From Stratiolaelaps scimitus (taxonomy: Eukaryota > Arthropoda > Arachnida > Mesostigmata > Laelapidae): a stretch of 64,000 bases of DNA. The translations under genes and the position numbers were made by a program. The DNA lies in the NCBI GenBank assembly GCA_019614645.1, contig JABWDB010000007.1, forward strand, positions 930,001 through 994,000, written 5' to 3'. Below, piece by piece: positions 1 through 7,808 of this stretch (position 1 is the first letter of the stretch; each line of letters opens with the position of its first letter). The notes under the pieces were generated by a model that saw only the letters and a list, made by a program, of their open reading frames with translations, made no database searches and was not told where the DNA came from.

Positions 1-5
1 AACAA

Positions 6-28
6 ATATATATATATATATATATATT
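6..28. repeat. (TA)n microsatellite at window edge
   Basis: About eleven TA units followed by a short T run. It lies just upstream of the gypsy relic, and I see no function in it. Confidence 0.9.
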
Positions 29-222
29 TTCTTTATGTATGCAATATATCACTCATCAATAGAGTAAGATGACCAAGCTTTTTTTACTGATTAGATAAAT
101 TGGAGTCCAATGATGACGGCGATGGTAAACCTTGATTCATAACGTCTAGAGCAGGAAGAGACTACTGTACCTACAACCCTTCCAGAAGACTCTGACTATG
201 ACAAAAATTTCCCGATGAAAGT

Positions 223-297
223 GAACGGCCAATTGCAGTTTATCTCCGAGCTTTGAGTAAAGCTGAACGAAACGATGTGCAATACGACAGAGAGACT
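223..297 (+). pseudogene. Ty3/gypsy RNase H fragment
   Basis: The frame beginning at 223 reads ERPIAVYLRALSKAERND followed by VQYDRET. This matches the conserved RNase H segment of Ty3/gypsy pol, in which a Pro-Ile-Ala start is followed by SrtLskaErnYsqidkE. In a live element this domain degrades the RNA of the RNA:DNA hybrid. The frame is lost on both sides, so only about 25 residues can be read. Confidence 0.7.
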
Positions 298-707
298 CGG
301 CCATGCGGGAATGAGTGAAGAATTTCTAATACTTACGTGGAAACGGATTCACCCTGCTAACCGACGATGTGTACCTGATGTCGATATTGATTCCGATTAA
401 GCATGCCTATACTCAGCTCGTCTACAGCAACACGCATTATCCAAATCTCAAGTTCAATATGACATCCAATACAGAAGAACAAATTAACATGGTAACGCAG
501 ATGAACTATCACAATTCTCCCACCGTAGCGAAGACCTGCTTGAAACCCCTAAAGTCGATAAAGCAAAAAATCAACATAGTCAGTAAGCGAGATAATTACA
601 CGATGATGATGATGATGCTATGATCATCAGCAACTACAGAAACAAAAACACAGCGGATCTCATTATCGGAGTCCTCAATTATTGGTGGCATCATCACTCC
701 GAGGCGA
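298..707 (+). other. Spacer inside the gypsy relic, eroded pol
   Basis: About 400 bp where pol sequence would be expected between RNase H and the integrase zinc module. No frame gives a recognisable match. An open frame at 369-623 (84 codons) ends in a short (GAT)n tract at 602-616 coding for Met residues; I do not consider it a gene. Confidence 0.5.
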
Positions 708-846
708 GCGTATTCACATCCCTAAAACGCTGGACAGATAGATAATTGAGCTATTCACATTCGACAGTTCGGAGCACAGAACATGAAGAACCTAGCTAAG
801 GATGATGTCTGGTGACCAACAATTGACGACCCCAACAATGTGACTC
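708..846 (+). pseudogene. Ty3/gypsy integrase zinc-binding (H2C2) fragment
   Basis: The frame at 708 reads RIHIPKTL. After a frameshift it reads HIRQFGAQNMKNLAKDDVW and then, past a TGA, PTIDD. This is the recognisable path of the integrase N-terminal zinc module (v.IPk.Lr ... lH..H.G..kmk.lar..vwWPgid). The TGA falls where the second tryptophan of the WWP motif is expected. The Cys-x2-Cys pair that should follow is not clear. Confidence 0.65.
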
Positions 847-1049
847 CTATGTGAAAGTTGTATCAGACACATGAATGATCCCCAAATGTAGAGTATACAT
901 TATTAGGGAGAACCTCCTATCCCATTTACACGAATCCACCAGACTACGCTGATTCAAGGACAAAAGTTAAACTTGTGACTTTTCCCCCACAAGTTGTTGC
1001 CACTGGAAAACTTCTGCCCATCATACGGCATCTCCTTCAAATGTTTGGC

Positions 1050-1560
1050 AGATTTGGATACTTAAAGTTCTAGTGAGTGACAATGATCCCTTATTGACTA
1101 GTGACCTATTCAAAGAATTCTTTGAGCCGGAGAGGTATAAATCATCGCTCAATAGCTCCATACCGCCCTGCAAGTCATGGTGCAGCTGAACGGACGGTAA
1201 GAACTATCGAAGAACATCTACGGAACATGTCTGGGCTAGATCTCCACAAAACCCAGCGAGAACCCTTGATGAGCATAAGGTGCTTACCACCGCGGAGAAC
1301 CAATAAATGACCAGCAGAAATTCCATTAGAACGAGACCTTCGTGGTAGATTACCTATCATTTATGAACGAAACGAACCTCAAAGATTGAATCAACAAAGA
1401 GAGGATACAGGTTTCAAGTGGTGAAAAAGTTGCATTCCTTATACATTATAACGAGCCATCGAGAAAATGGAACTTGGGAGCCATCTTCGAAGTATTGCAA
1501 CAGGGAAACGTAGCTAGTCAGGAGACTTATTGATCAAATAAGGAAAATCGGAAATATAAT
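1050..1560 (+). pseudogene. Ty3/gypsy integrase catalytic core and C-terminal tail, frameshifted
   Basis: The frame at 1050 reads LKVLVSDNDPLLTSDLFKEF, containing the second catalytic Asp (SDN). A frameshift near 1120-1130 moves the reading to a second frame with NHRSIAPYRPASHGAAERTV, which holds the catalytic Glu of the D,D-35-E triad in the conserved PYhP.sNGaaER context. Further on, 1440-1560 reads a degenerate C-terminal domain: an EPSRKWNLGAIFEV-like stretch, then RRLIDQIRKIG, similar to the terminal .QlR segment of such integrases. The copy is inactive. Confidence 0.75.
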
Positions 1561-1829
1561 GAATGATGAACTAGACAAAATGCTGCCTTAATACCAACGA
1601 CAAATCTGCCGACAGTTGCGCGTACAACGGTTCGCGCCCAACAAAAGAGCTCCACATGACCTGCAATTGTGAAAAAGCTTGGCGCAGCGTGGCTTCGTCG
1701 TCAGCCAAGCCATAGTAATAAAATCGCAGATCTTTTTTATACCTCTTCTTTTTACTTTAATGTCACTGTGTCCGAAGAGCGTTTGTAACTCTAAACAAAA
1801 TGTACTCTAACTCGGGCGAACTCGGCCAA
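1561..1829. other. Junction zone between gypsy relic and RLE retrotransposon
   Basis: About 270 bp with no recognisable coding content. It has T-rich tracts at about 1728-1760 that could be the 3' tail region of the minus-strand retrotransposon, or an eroded end of the gypsy element. No LTR or target duplication could be identified here. Confidence 0.4.
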
Positions 1830-1851
1830 TTTCATGTTCCGTTATACACGA

Positions 1852-1857
1852 TTTATT
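1852..1857 (-). promoter_or_regulatory. Polyadenylation signal AATAAA of the RLE element
   Basis: TTTATT on the plus strand is AATAAA on the element's strand, about 25 bp beyond the ORF2 stop. This gives a very short 3' UTR. Confidence 0.55.
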
Positions 1858-1881
1858 CAAACATACAGTAGGGCGGGATTT

Positions 1882-4875
1882 CTAGGGATTATGGGGGGGG
1901 GGGGGTGAGGACGACAATGTCCCGAGGAAGGCGATGGCATTGCCTCTCTGCACGGCGAGGGACAGGCGCTGCAGGAGGAAAGAGCCAGCGCGCTTGTCCC
2001 CGGTGGCGCGGATCAGCCTATGGTAGACCCCCTCGAGGAAGTTCGCAGTGAGAGGGCCGTGCCCGCCCAAGGTCTCAAAGGCAAGGGGGGAAAACAGGTG
2101 GGTTGCTTGGAGAGCGGCGTACTTCCTTAGCTTTGCCCGTTCCGCACGCGCTACTGCGTAACCGGGGATGGTTGCACAGTGGTTGACATAAGAGGGTGCT
2201 AGAGTGTCAACCACAGTGCCGTCCCAAACCAGGTGCTGCCCTCGATGGAAGGGGACAAGGGTGAGGCCGTCAGGGCGGCGGCCGTCAGAGGTGTCGAGGC
2301 CCTGTGGCTCCCTTGTGCAAGGAATACCGGCGGAGTGGAGGGCCCTCACGAGCGTGTCATTAAGCATCGTGTGTCGCGGATGGCGACCGGCGCTGCGTTC
2401 GCACGAGAGACCGTGATGGCCATTCGTTGCGACGGGGTCCCCGCAACGCTCGCAGCTGTGGGCCGCAACTACAGGGGCCCCGAGGCGAAGGCCCACACAG
2501 AAGCGGAGGGAGCGATCGTCTAGAGCAGTACCAAGGGACGAGGAGGGCAGCGCGTGGAGCCACGCCCCCGCACCAGGCCTGTCGACAGCCCGGAGGCGAG
2601 CTTGGTCAGCAGCGTGTGGCGCAGAGGCCAGGAGGGAGTCCCGCAGCTCCTGGTGCAGGGCATCGGACCATGCCCGCTGCTTGCTCTGTTTGTCCGGAGG
2701 GACCCGAGCGCGGGCGCCCGTCTGGTCAAGGGCAGCTTCCTGGGAGGCGGAGAAGTGGGCGAGCGCCTCGGGGGGGAGGACTGTAGCGACCAAGTCGGCA
2801 ACCGCCGTGAGCGACGCGGCGTAGCAAACGTCGGCCAAGCGGCGAACACTGAGAATGCCGAGGCCCCCGAAGCGGACTGGAAGGGTAGCCTGCGACGCCG
2901 CCTCCGGAGGGAGCTGGAGGTTCAGGATCGTCGTCAGCGCGTCCAACACCATGTCGTCATAATCGTGAAGGGCTGAAGCCTCAGTGCCGGCCGGGCATGT
3001 CCTAAGCAAGTGCTGCATGCGTGCCGCCGAGAAACAGGACCGAAGGAGGAACAGCCCCTGGTGAGCCGATAACAGGGGCAGTCGGTCGAGCATCACGGCC
3101 GTCCTCTCGAGGCAACGGTCCAATAGCGGCCGGATGGCCTCGTCCGTGAGAGGGGAGCCGACGAGCTCGAGGGACAACCTCTGAGTGAGACGGCATCCTG
3201 GGAGCGACCGCTGGAGGTCGAGCTGCGCGTCCAAAGAGAAGATCTCGCACTTAGTGGGGTTGAGGGCGAGGCCGCTGCGCCCCTCGTAGTCGAGTACTCG
3301 CTGAACGTCGGAGGCGACGGTCGCCGGATCACCTGCCAACGTTCCGTCGTCCATGTACCACAGCCGCAGACGCGACTGGAGGGACACAGCGAGGGGCCGG
3401 AGGGCCAGGCAGAAGAGGGCTGGGCCCAGCGGGTCCCCCTGCTGGACCCCGCACTCTGAGCTGATGACGGCGTTGTCCATGATCAGATGGGAGGGACCAC
3501 GATAGGCCAGGTCGACCAGAGGGAAGAGCCCAGGGACGTGCTCAGCAACCTCCCGCAGAACGAGATCTCGACGGACCGTGTTGAAGGCATTGCGAAAATC
3601 AAGCTTGACCAGGGCCGCGTCCGGATGAGCGTGGATGAAGGCGCGAGCCGCGTGAGCAGCGATCTCCGTCCCAGACGCCTGGCCGCAACCCAACTGGGTT
3701 GGGCCGAGCAGGGTCACGACCGTGTCCCTCTCGTTGACCCAGGCTATCTTAGCAGCCAGGCGACGAATCGTGCTGGAGCAGGCGATGGGCCGTATCGACC
3801 CGTCCTTTTTCTTGAGGGCGATGAGGCGCGCGCCGAAGAGTATAGGCCGTAGCGCCGATGGAACCGTGCCGGCCCGCATGCAGTCGACCACCTTAGCGAG
3901 GGCCTTGGCGAGGGCAGTGGCGACGGCTCCGAGTGCCGGAGAGAGCAGGTCCCTGAGATGACGTGGCCGAAGGCCATCGGGGCCGGCTGACGAGCTCGGG
4001 GGGAAAGAGGAAACGGCCGCAAAAACCTCATCGGTTGACGTTGGGGCAATGTCGACCTGCGGGGGACGGACGGGGAAGGCGTAATCAGGAGGGGCGGGGG
4101 GGTGCTTCGCCCTGAGGGCGTGGAGAGCCTCAGCCGAGTCCGTGGCCGAGTCGGTAGAGCACAGGGCCCGGGCGGCACCAGAGATGTCACCCTCGGAGAG
4201 TTTTTGGGTGGCTATACGCGCAGCCATCTGGCCCGTATCCGTGGGCGGAGGACGAGGGCCGCGGGGGAGGTGACGACGCAAGCGGTACTCCAAGCGCGCC
4301 CCAGCACGGAAGGCCGCTAGGTTTCCCCGAATCACGGCTGGGAGGGAGCGGGAGGTGTCGCCTTTGTCCGGCATCTGCAAGACCACTCGGGCGAAAGCCA
4401 GGAGCGCTTCCCAGGAGGAGACGTCGTTATTGGAATGAACGTCCCGGAGCACGTCTGTGAGGGCCACGGCGACTAGGGAACGCGTAGCCTTCGGGACAAT
4501 ACTGAAGACTCGGGCCTCACGCATGGCCGCCTGTAGTCGTAGCTCGAGCGGTTGGGGCGCTGGACTCGGCTGAGGCACCGAACGGACCTCCGGGTGCCGC
4601 ACCGTTATGTGCCTGTTGAGACCGCGCCGGGTGAATCTGCCCTCGCAATGCGGGCACGGTACACGCGGGGGGCCTGTGGCGTCTCGGGCTGAAGCGGCAC
4701 GACGGGCTGCGGTGGCGTCTCGGGCTGCGGTGGCGTCTCGGGCTGCGGTGGCGTCTCGGGCTGCGGTGGCGTCTCGAGCTGGGGTGGCGTCTCGAGCTGG
4801 GGTGGCGTCTCGAGCTGGGGTGGCGTCTCGGGCTGGGGAGGCGTCGCGAGCTGGGGCGATGGGACCTGGGTTCAT
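1882..4875 (-). CDS. ORF2: reverse transcriptase with restriction-like endonuclease
   Basis: This is a 997-residue polyprotein expected to nick the target DNA and reverse-transcribe element RNA from the nick (target-primed reverse transcription, the known mechanism of the group). In order it has ten Ala-Arg-Asp-Ala-Thr-type hexapeptide repeats (residues 9-68); a C2H2 finger with C74, C77, H89 and H94; reverse-transcriptase box A LDFRNAFN (about 425), then GVQQGDPLGPALF (about 475) and the catalytic YMDDG (about 507); a CCHC motif in CERCGDPVATNGHHGLSC (about 807-825); and an endonuclease segment RRPDGLTLVPF followed by WDGTVVD (about 865-890), giving the PD...D pattern of PD-(D/E)xK nucleases. 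There is no N-terminal APE-type endonuclease. The start ATG overlaps the ORF1 stop as ATGA. The C-terminus is PPPPHNP, encoded by a 13-bp G tract. There are no internal stops. The RT/RLE call is firm; the exact clade is not. Confidence 0.9.
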   Translation of the reverse strand: MNPGPIAPARDASPARDATPARDATPARDATPARDATAARDATAARDATAARDATAARRAASARDATGPPRVPCPHCEGRFTRRGLNRHITVRHPEVRSVPQPSPAPQPLELRLQAAMREARVFSIVPKATRSLVAVALTDVLRDVHSNNDVSSWEALLAFARVVLQMPDKGDTSRSLPAVIRGNLAAFRAGARLEYRLRRHLPRGPRPPPTDTGQMAARIATQKLSEGDISGAARALCSTDSATDSAEALHALRAKHPPAPPDYAFPVRPPQVDIAPTSTDEVFAAVSSFPPSSSAGPDGLRPRHLRDLLSPALGAVATALAKALAKVVDCMRAGTVPSALRPILFGARLIALKKKDGSIRPIACSSTIRRLAAKIAWVNERDTVVTLLGPTQLGCGQASGTEIAAHAARAFIHAHPDAALVKLDFRNAFNTVRRDLVLREVAEHVPGLFPLVDLAYRGPSHLIMDNAVISSECGVQQGDPLGPALFCLALRPLAVSLQSRLRLWYMDDGTLAGDPATVASDVQRVLDYEGRSGLALNPTKCEIFSLDAQLDLQRSLPGCRLTQRLSLELVGSPLTDEAIRPLLDRCLERTAVMLDRLPLLSAHQGLFLLRSCFSAARMQHLLRTCPAGTEASALHDYDDMVLDALTTILNLQLPPEAASQATLPVRFGGLGILSVRRLADVCYAASLTAVADLVATVLPPEALAHFSASQEAALDQTGARARVPPDKQSKQRAWSDALHQELRDSLLASAPHAADQARLRAVDRPGAGAWLHALPSSSLGTALDDRSLRFCVGLRLGAPVVAAHSCERCGDPVATNGHHGLSCERSAGRHPRHTMLNDTLVRALHSAGIPCTREPQGLDTSDGRRPDGLTLVPFHRGQHLVWDGTVVDTLAPSYVNHCATIPGYAVARAERAKLRKYAALQATHLFSPLAFETLGGHGPLTANFLEGVYHRLIRATGDKRAGSFLLQRLSLAVQRGNAIAFLGTLSSSPPPPHNP
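4683..4858 (-). repeat. 18-bp minisatellite inside ORF2
   Basis: About ten GC-rich 18-bp units on the plus strand (GGTGGCGTCTCGGGCTGC-like) encode the Ala-Arg-Asp-Ala-Thr-Pro/Ala hexapeptide repeats at the ORF2 N-terminus. Units are nearly identical, which indicates recent expansion. The tract lies between the start codon and the C2H2 finger. Confidence 0.9.
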
Positions 4876-5948
4876 GAAGAACGGGGGGGATTGAGAGCGG
4901 CTAGGAGGGGGGCGAGCTGACGCTGAAGCTGGAGGAGAGGGGCCAAGACCTCAGCGAGGGACCTCAAGGCTGCGACGATGCCTGGCACCGCTGGCGCGGC
5001 CGTGGGGCGCCGAGACTCCGCGCGGGCAGGTCGACGAGGGGCGGCTCGACGGGGGGCAGATCGACGGGGGGCAAGCCGGCAAGGGGCGGGCCGACAAGGG
5101 GCGGGCCGACAAGGGGCAGGCCGACGAGGAGCAGGCCGACGAGGGGCGGGGCGGCGCGACGGGGCGGGGATCGCCCTCGGGTTCGGCAGCAGGACCATGG
5201 GGACCTGAGCACCGTCGGAGGGGACCACAATACCCCGAGCCGCCGCAGCGTACGAGCGGGCTGGCGCCTGGGTCGACACCGGGGCCTCGATGAGCATAAT
5301 GGACGCTAGCGGTGAGGTGTCCTTCACCTGTTCGAGGACCCTGGCCTCAGTCACGAGCCGCTGACGCTCGCGGAGGTAGGCCGCCCGAGGGCACGACGGC
5401 GAGCCCGAGCGATGGGCACCCTTGCAGTTGACGCAGCGGGCAGGACGGGCGCAGGAGGCGGCGAGGTGGCCGGCTTCACCGCAGTTGCTGCAGGCCCTAG
5501 GCAGTGAGCACCGTGCCGCGATGTGGCCCGACCGGCAGCAGTTGAAGCAGAGTGGTGGCCGGTCAGGCTCCAGGACGACCGGATGGGACCTGTAGCCGAG
5601 GAACACCGAGGCAGGAGGCGGCCCGCTGAAGGTGAGCAGGACGGGCCGAGGCGAGCGACGAGCCGGGCCGGGCGCGGCGGGTAGGCGGCGGGCGGAAGTG
5701 ACGCCGAGGGGTGAGAGTTCAGCCAGGATCTCGGCGTCGGTAAAAGCCGCGCAGACGTTCGTGATGCGGGCCGTGGTGCTTGAGAGGGCCGAGCAATGAG
5801 CGGTCACAGGGACGCCTCCGAGGGTCGTTAGCGTCAACGCCTTGCGGGCGAGCTCAAGGGTCGGCGCCCAAATGATGAGCCCGTCGGCTCCACCAGCCGG
5901 GGTGCAGCCCGGGAGAGCCTCATGCGCGCTTTTAAAAAGGGCGAGCAT
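4872..5948 (-). CDS. ORF1: gag-like zinc-knuckle protein of the RLE retrotransposon
   Basis: The likely role is an RNA-binding chaperone packaging element RNA, as for ORF1 proteins of R1/Jockey-type LINEs (family knowledge). Three zinc knuckles are visible: CFNCCRSGHIAARC, CSNCGEAGHLAASC and CVNCKGAHRSGSPSC, at about residues 133-185 counted from the chosen Met. They are preceded by a region resembling the RRM-like domain of such proteins (VTSARRL and similar). The tail holds about ten Arg-Arg-Pro-Ala-Pro-type repeats, then a leucine-rich end. It stops in the ATGA overlap with ORF2. I chose the ATG at 5948 because it is the first in-frame ATG. The frame is open, without ATG, up to a TAG at 6063-6065, and the upstream residues (LFKVTVRGKAVGAG) look coding. 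The native start may therefore have been lost by 5' truncation, or initiation may be non-AUG. Confidence 0.8.
   Translation of the reverse strand: MLALFKSAHEALPGCTPAGGADGLIIWAPTLELARKALTLTTLGGVPVTAHCSALSSTTARITNVCAAFTDAEILAELSPLGVTSARRLPAAPGPARRSPRPVLLTFSGPPPASVFLGYRSHPVVLEPDRPPLCFNCCRSGHIAARCSLPRACSNCGEAGHLAASCARPARCVNCKGAHRSGSPSCPRAAYLRERQRLVTEARVLEQVKDTSPLASIMLIEAPVSTQAPARSYAAAARGIVVPSDGAQVPMVLLPNPRAIPAPSRRPAPRRPAPRRPAPCRPAPCRPAPCRLAPRRSAPRRAAPRRPARAESRRPTAAPAVPGIVAALRSLAEVLAPLLQLQRQLAPLLAALNPPRSS
5030..5165 (-). repeat. 15-bp minisatellite inside ORF1
   Basis: Tandem 15-bp GC-rich units (GGGGCGGGCCGACAA-like on the plus strand) encode the Arg-Arg/Cys-Arg-Pro-Ala-Pro pentapeptide repeats in the ORF1 C-terminal half. 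The period keeps the frame. The basic, proline-rich tract could bind nucleic acid. Confidence 0.9.
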
Positions 5949-6061
5949 CTGGCCCTGCTCGAAGGCGGGGGAAGGCCCGCCGGCCCCGACCGCCTTGCCA
6001 CGGACGGTCACCTTGAATAGTCCGTGGGACCTTGCGTTGAGGCCTGCCCGGAGGGCTGGGC

Positions 6062-6087
6062 GCTAAGTATGGCCGCTAAGTATGGCC
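6062..6087. repeat. 13-bp tandem duplication at the RLE element 5' edge
   Basis: GCTAAGTATGGCC occurs twice head to tail. It coincides with the end of GC-rich element sequence and the in-frame TAG that closes the upstream-open ORF1 frame. It is probably the 5' junction of the insertion. Confidence 0.7.
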
Positions 6088-6289
6088 GTCCCACTTATGA
6101 CAGATTATTTCGAAAATCGTCATTTGATTCCGTTATTGTTTCGTAAAGTATTGCTAATCTTTTGTCCTTCTTATTATTCCTTATAACTAGGCACCTATGC
6201 TGATTTCTGTATGAAGTCGTTCTATTGTAACGGGACTCAGTATGGCCGTCCCACTTATGACAGATTATTTCGAAAATCGTCATTTGATT
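6079..6289. repeat. 51-bp exact direct repeat (6079-6129 and 6239-6289)
   Basis: A 51-bp block beginning AGTATGGCCGTCCCAC is repeated exactly with a 160-bp period. The 109 bp between the copies have no coding content. It is too long for an ordinary target-site duplication. It is either a partial tandem duplication beside the RLE element or a long target duplication around a small insert. Confidence 0.85.
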
Positions 6290-7797
6290 TCAGTCGAGCA
6301 GAGATGTTTTCTACTTGACTTTAGGTCGCTCGTATGTTGCCAACTTCAGCCCGTAGCCTTATTTGTAAAACATTCTTGGTCCACTGGTGTTGCCCATATT
6401 GCAGCTATCAATAGCCAGTCTTCGGACCGCCTCACAATCTTGCTATCGATCGTAGCATGCGCAAAACTTCAGCGACGTCATGTAGGAGCGTAACGAACAA
6501 ATTGAGCAAGTGTAATGTGCATTACCCTTTTGTTGACTTCCATAGATAGTACTGCATGCACAACCAATGACGTCTCGTGTGGAGTAGACTACTCCATTGT
6601 CAAAACTCCATTATAGTGTTGACAATGCTGCGCGGGGCAAGTCTGTCTATTGCGATGGATCTTACGAGGCTCCCGGGAATCCTATGAGATGAGTTGAGCT
6701 CATGTGTTCTCGAATGAAGTGCGCGTATTAGTTTGCATTGTCGAAAAGTGCGCTATTATGAGAGATTGTGTAGACACATCTACTTCTTGATATCATCGGG
6801 TCACTTTCTACCCACGAGTAAACATTACGCAAGCCAGCCTTTCTTTGCCCGTAGGACAACAATGAGTTCGATTGGACTCGAATGGCCTACGAATGGTATT
6901 ATTATACATAATGTATTCCTAAGGACTGAACCATCTCAGCATCTCCAGGCCTGAGAGGGGCAAGCTTGTCTATAGTATGTTTTCGTCAATAAGCAATAAT
7001 TATTATTACTCATAAAATGACCCGCGATAGCCATATAGAGCTGAAGAATCGTAGTTATTGGCAGTCGCGTTCTCTTTTGTGGTGTACAACATGCAACGTG
7101 GTGCGTCGACAAATCAGTTCTTCATAAAATAATCAAGTTTAAGCTGCCTTGTTGGCAGAACAATATTTTCATATAATTTGAATACTCCCACAATTTTGTT
7201 TGCTCAGCAATGCACCCAATAGCAGAAAATATACATCTAGTGTTAAGCTATGAAATATTTTTCGTTGCAAGCGACCATAACCCCACAGAGAGCTCCAAAG
7301 GATTGTTTCCAAATGCACAATACACGAAGTGACGATATTTTTCTTTCTGCAGTTAATTGCGTGGGCTAACCACTAGGATTGATATGTTCGCATGGACACT
7401 TGTACGACCTCCAGGTGTGGCCAGATCGACATACGTACGATGAGGAAGGCTGTTCGTAGACGATTTAAAGTATGCGCCGGAGATACACAGGCTATGCTCC
7501 TGCATAAACGTGGAGTGCATCTTCACGTTTGTGTTGTGTTAGTCGTCAGTGACAAAAGTACAATAATGAGGGAAAAGTGGCCGCTCCAATTTAGCGGCGC
7601 GGATAATTCGATTTGTAAATAAATGTGAGTTCAACAGTTCAGTTCGCCACCGATGGGCACAGACGTCTGCTCCTCGTCTAGGTAGCGGCGACGTGTGTCG
7701 TGATACAACAGGGTTTGCCGCACCAGGCGAATTATTCGACTAAGTAACTAGCCTCTATACCGTAGCGAGAAAACACCCCAGTTGCAAGCCTTTCGCG
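6290..7797. other. No recognisable gene
   Basis: About 1.5 kb of mixed composition. Open frames are all under 90 codons and none matches a family I know. No repeat family copy was recognised. Confidence 0.5.
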
Positions 7798-7808
7798 CCC
7801 CCCCCCCC
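7798..7808. repeat. Poly(C) tract, 11 bp
   Basis: A run of eleven C. It is one of several long G/C homopolymers in the window. Confidence 0.9.

Larger units (their letters stand above)
223..1560 (+). mobile_element. Decayed Ty3/gypsy LTR retrotransposon, pol 3' half
   Basis: Three pol modules lie in the order and orientation expected of a Ty3/gypsy element: RNase H (223-297), integrase zinc-binding module (about 708-846) and integrase core plus tail (about 1050-1560). Every module is broken by stops or frameshifts, so this is a dead copy. Reverse transcriptase should lie to the left, outside the window. No LTR was identified. The poly-purine/LTR zone expected after about 1560 is not obvious, and the next recognisable element (the RLE retrotransposon, opposite strand) begins near 1830. 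Family assignment rests on motif reading only. Confidence 0.75.
1830..6078 (-). mobile_element. Two-ORF RLE-type non-LTR retrotransposon, apparently intact coding
   Basis: On the minus strand, about 4.2 kb carry ORF1 (gag-like, zinc knuckles) and ORF2 (C2H2 finger, reverse transcriptase, CCHC, restriction-like endonuclease), overlapping by ATGA. ORF2 architecture is that of the R2/NeSL/R4-type lineages (known for the family). The separate zinc-knuckle ORF1 resembles that of R1/Jockey-type LINEs. The 3' UTR is short, with a polyadenylation signal just past ORF2. The left boundary (element 3' end) is set only by that signal. The right boundary (5' end) is set by a 13-bp tandem duplication and loss of the open frame near 6062-6087. 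GC content is far above that of the flanks. Neither ORF has internal stops, which argues for a young copy. It could be 5'-truncated. Confidence 0.8.

Noticed and set aside
6079..6289. 51-bp direct repeats as a plain target-site duplication of the RLE element
   Set aside because: Both copies lie on the same side of the element and none was found at its other end, so they do not flank it.
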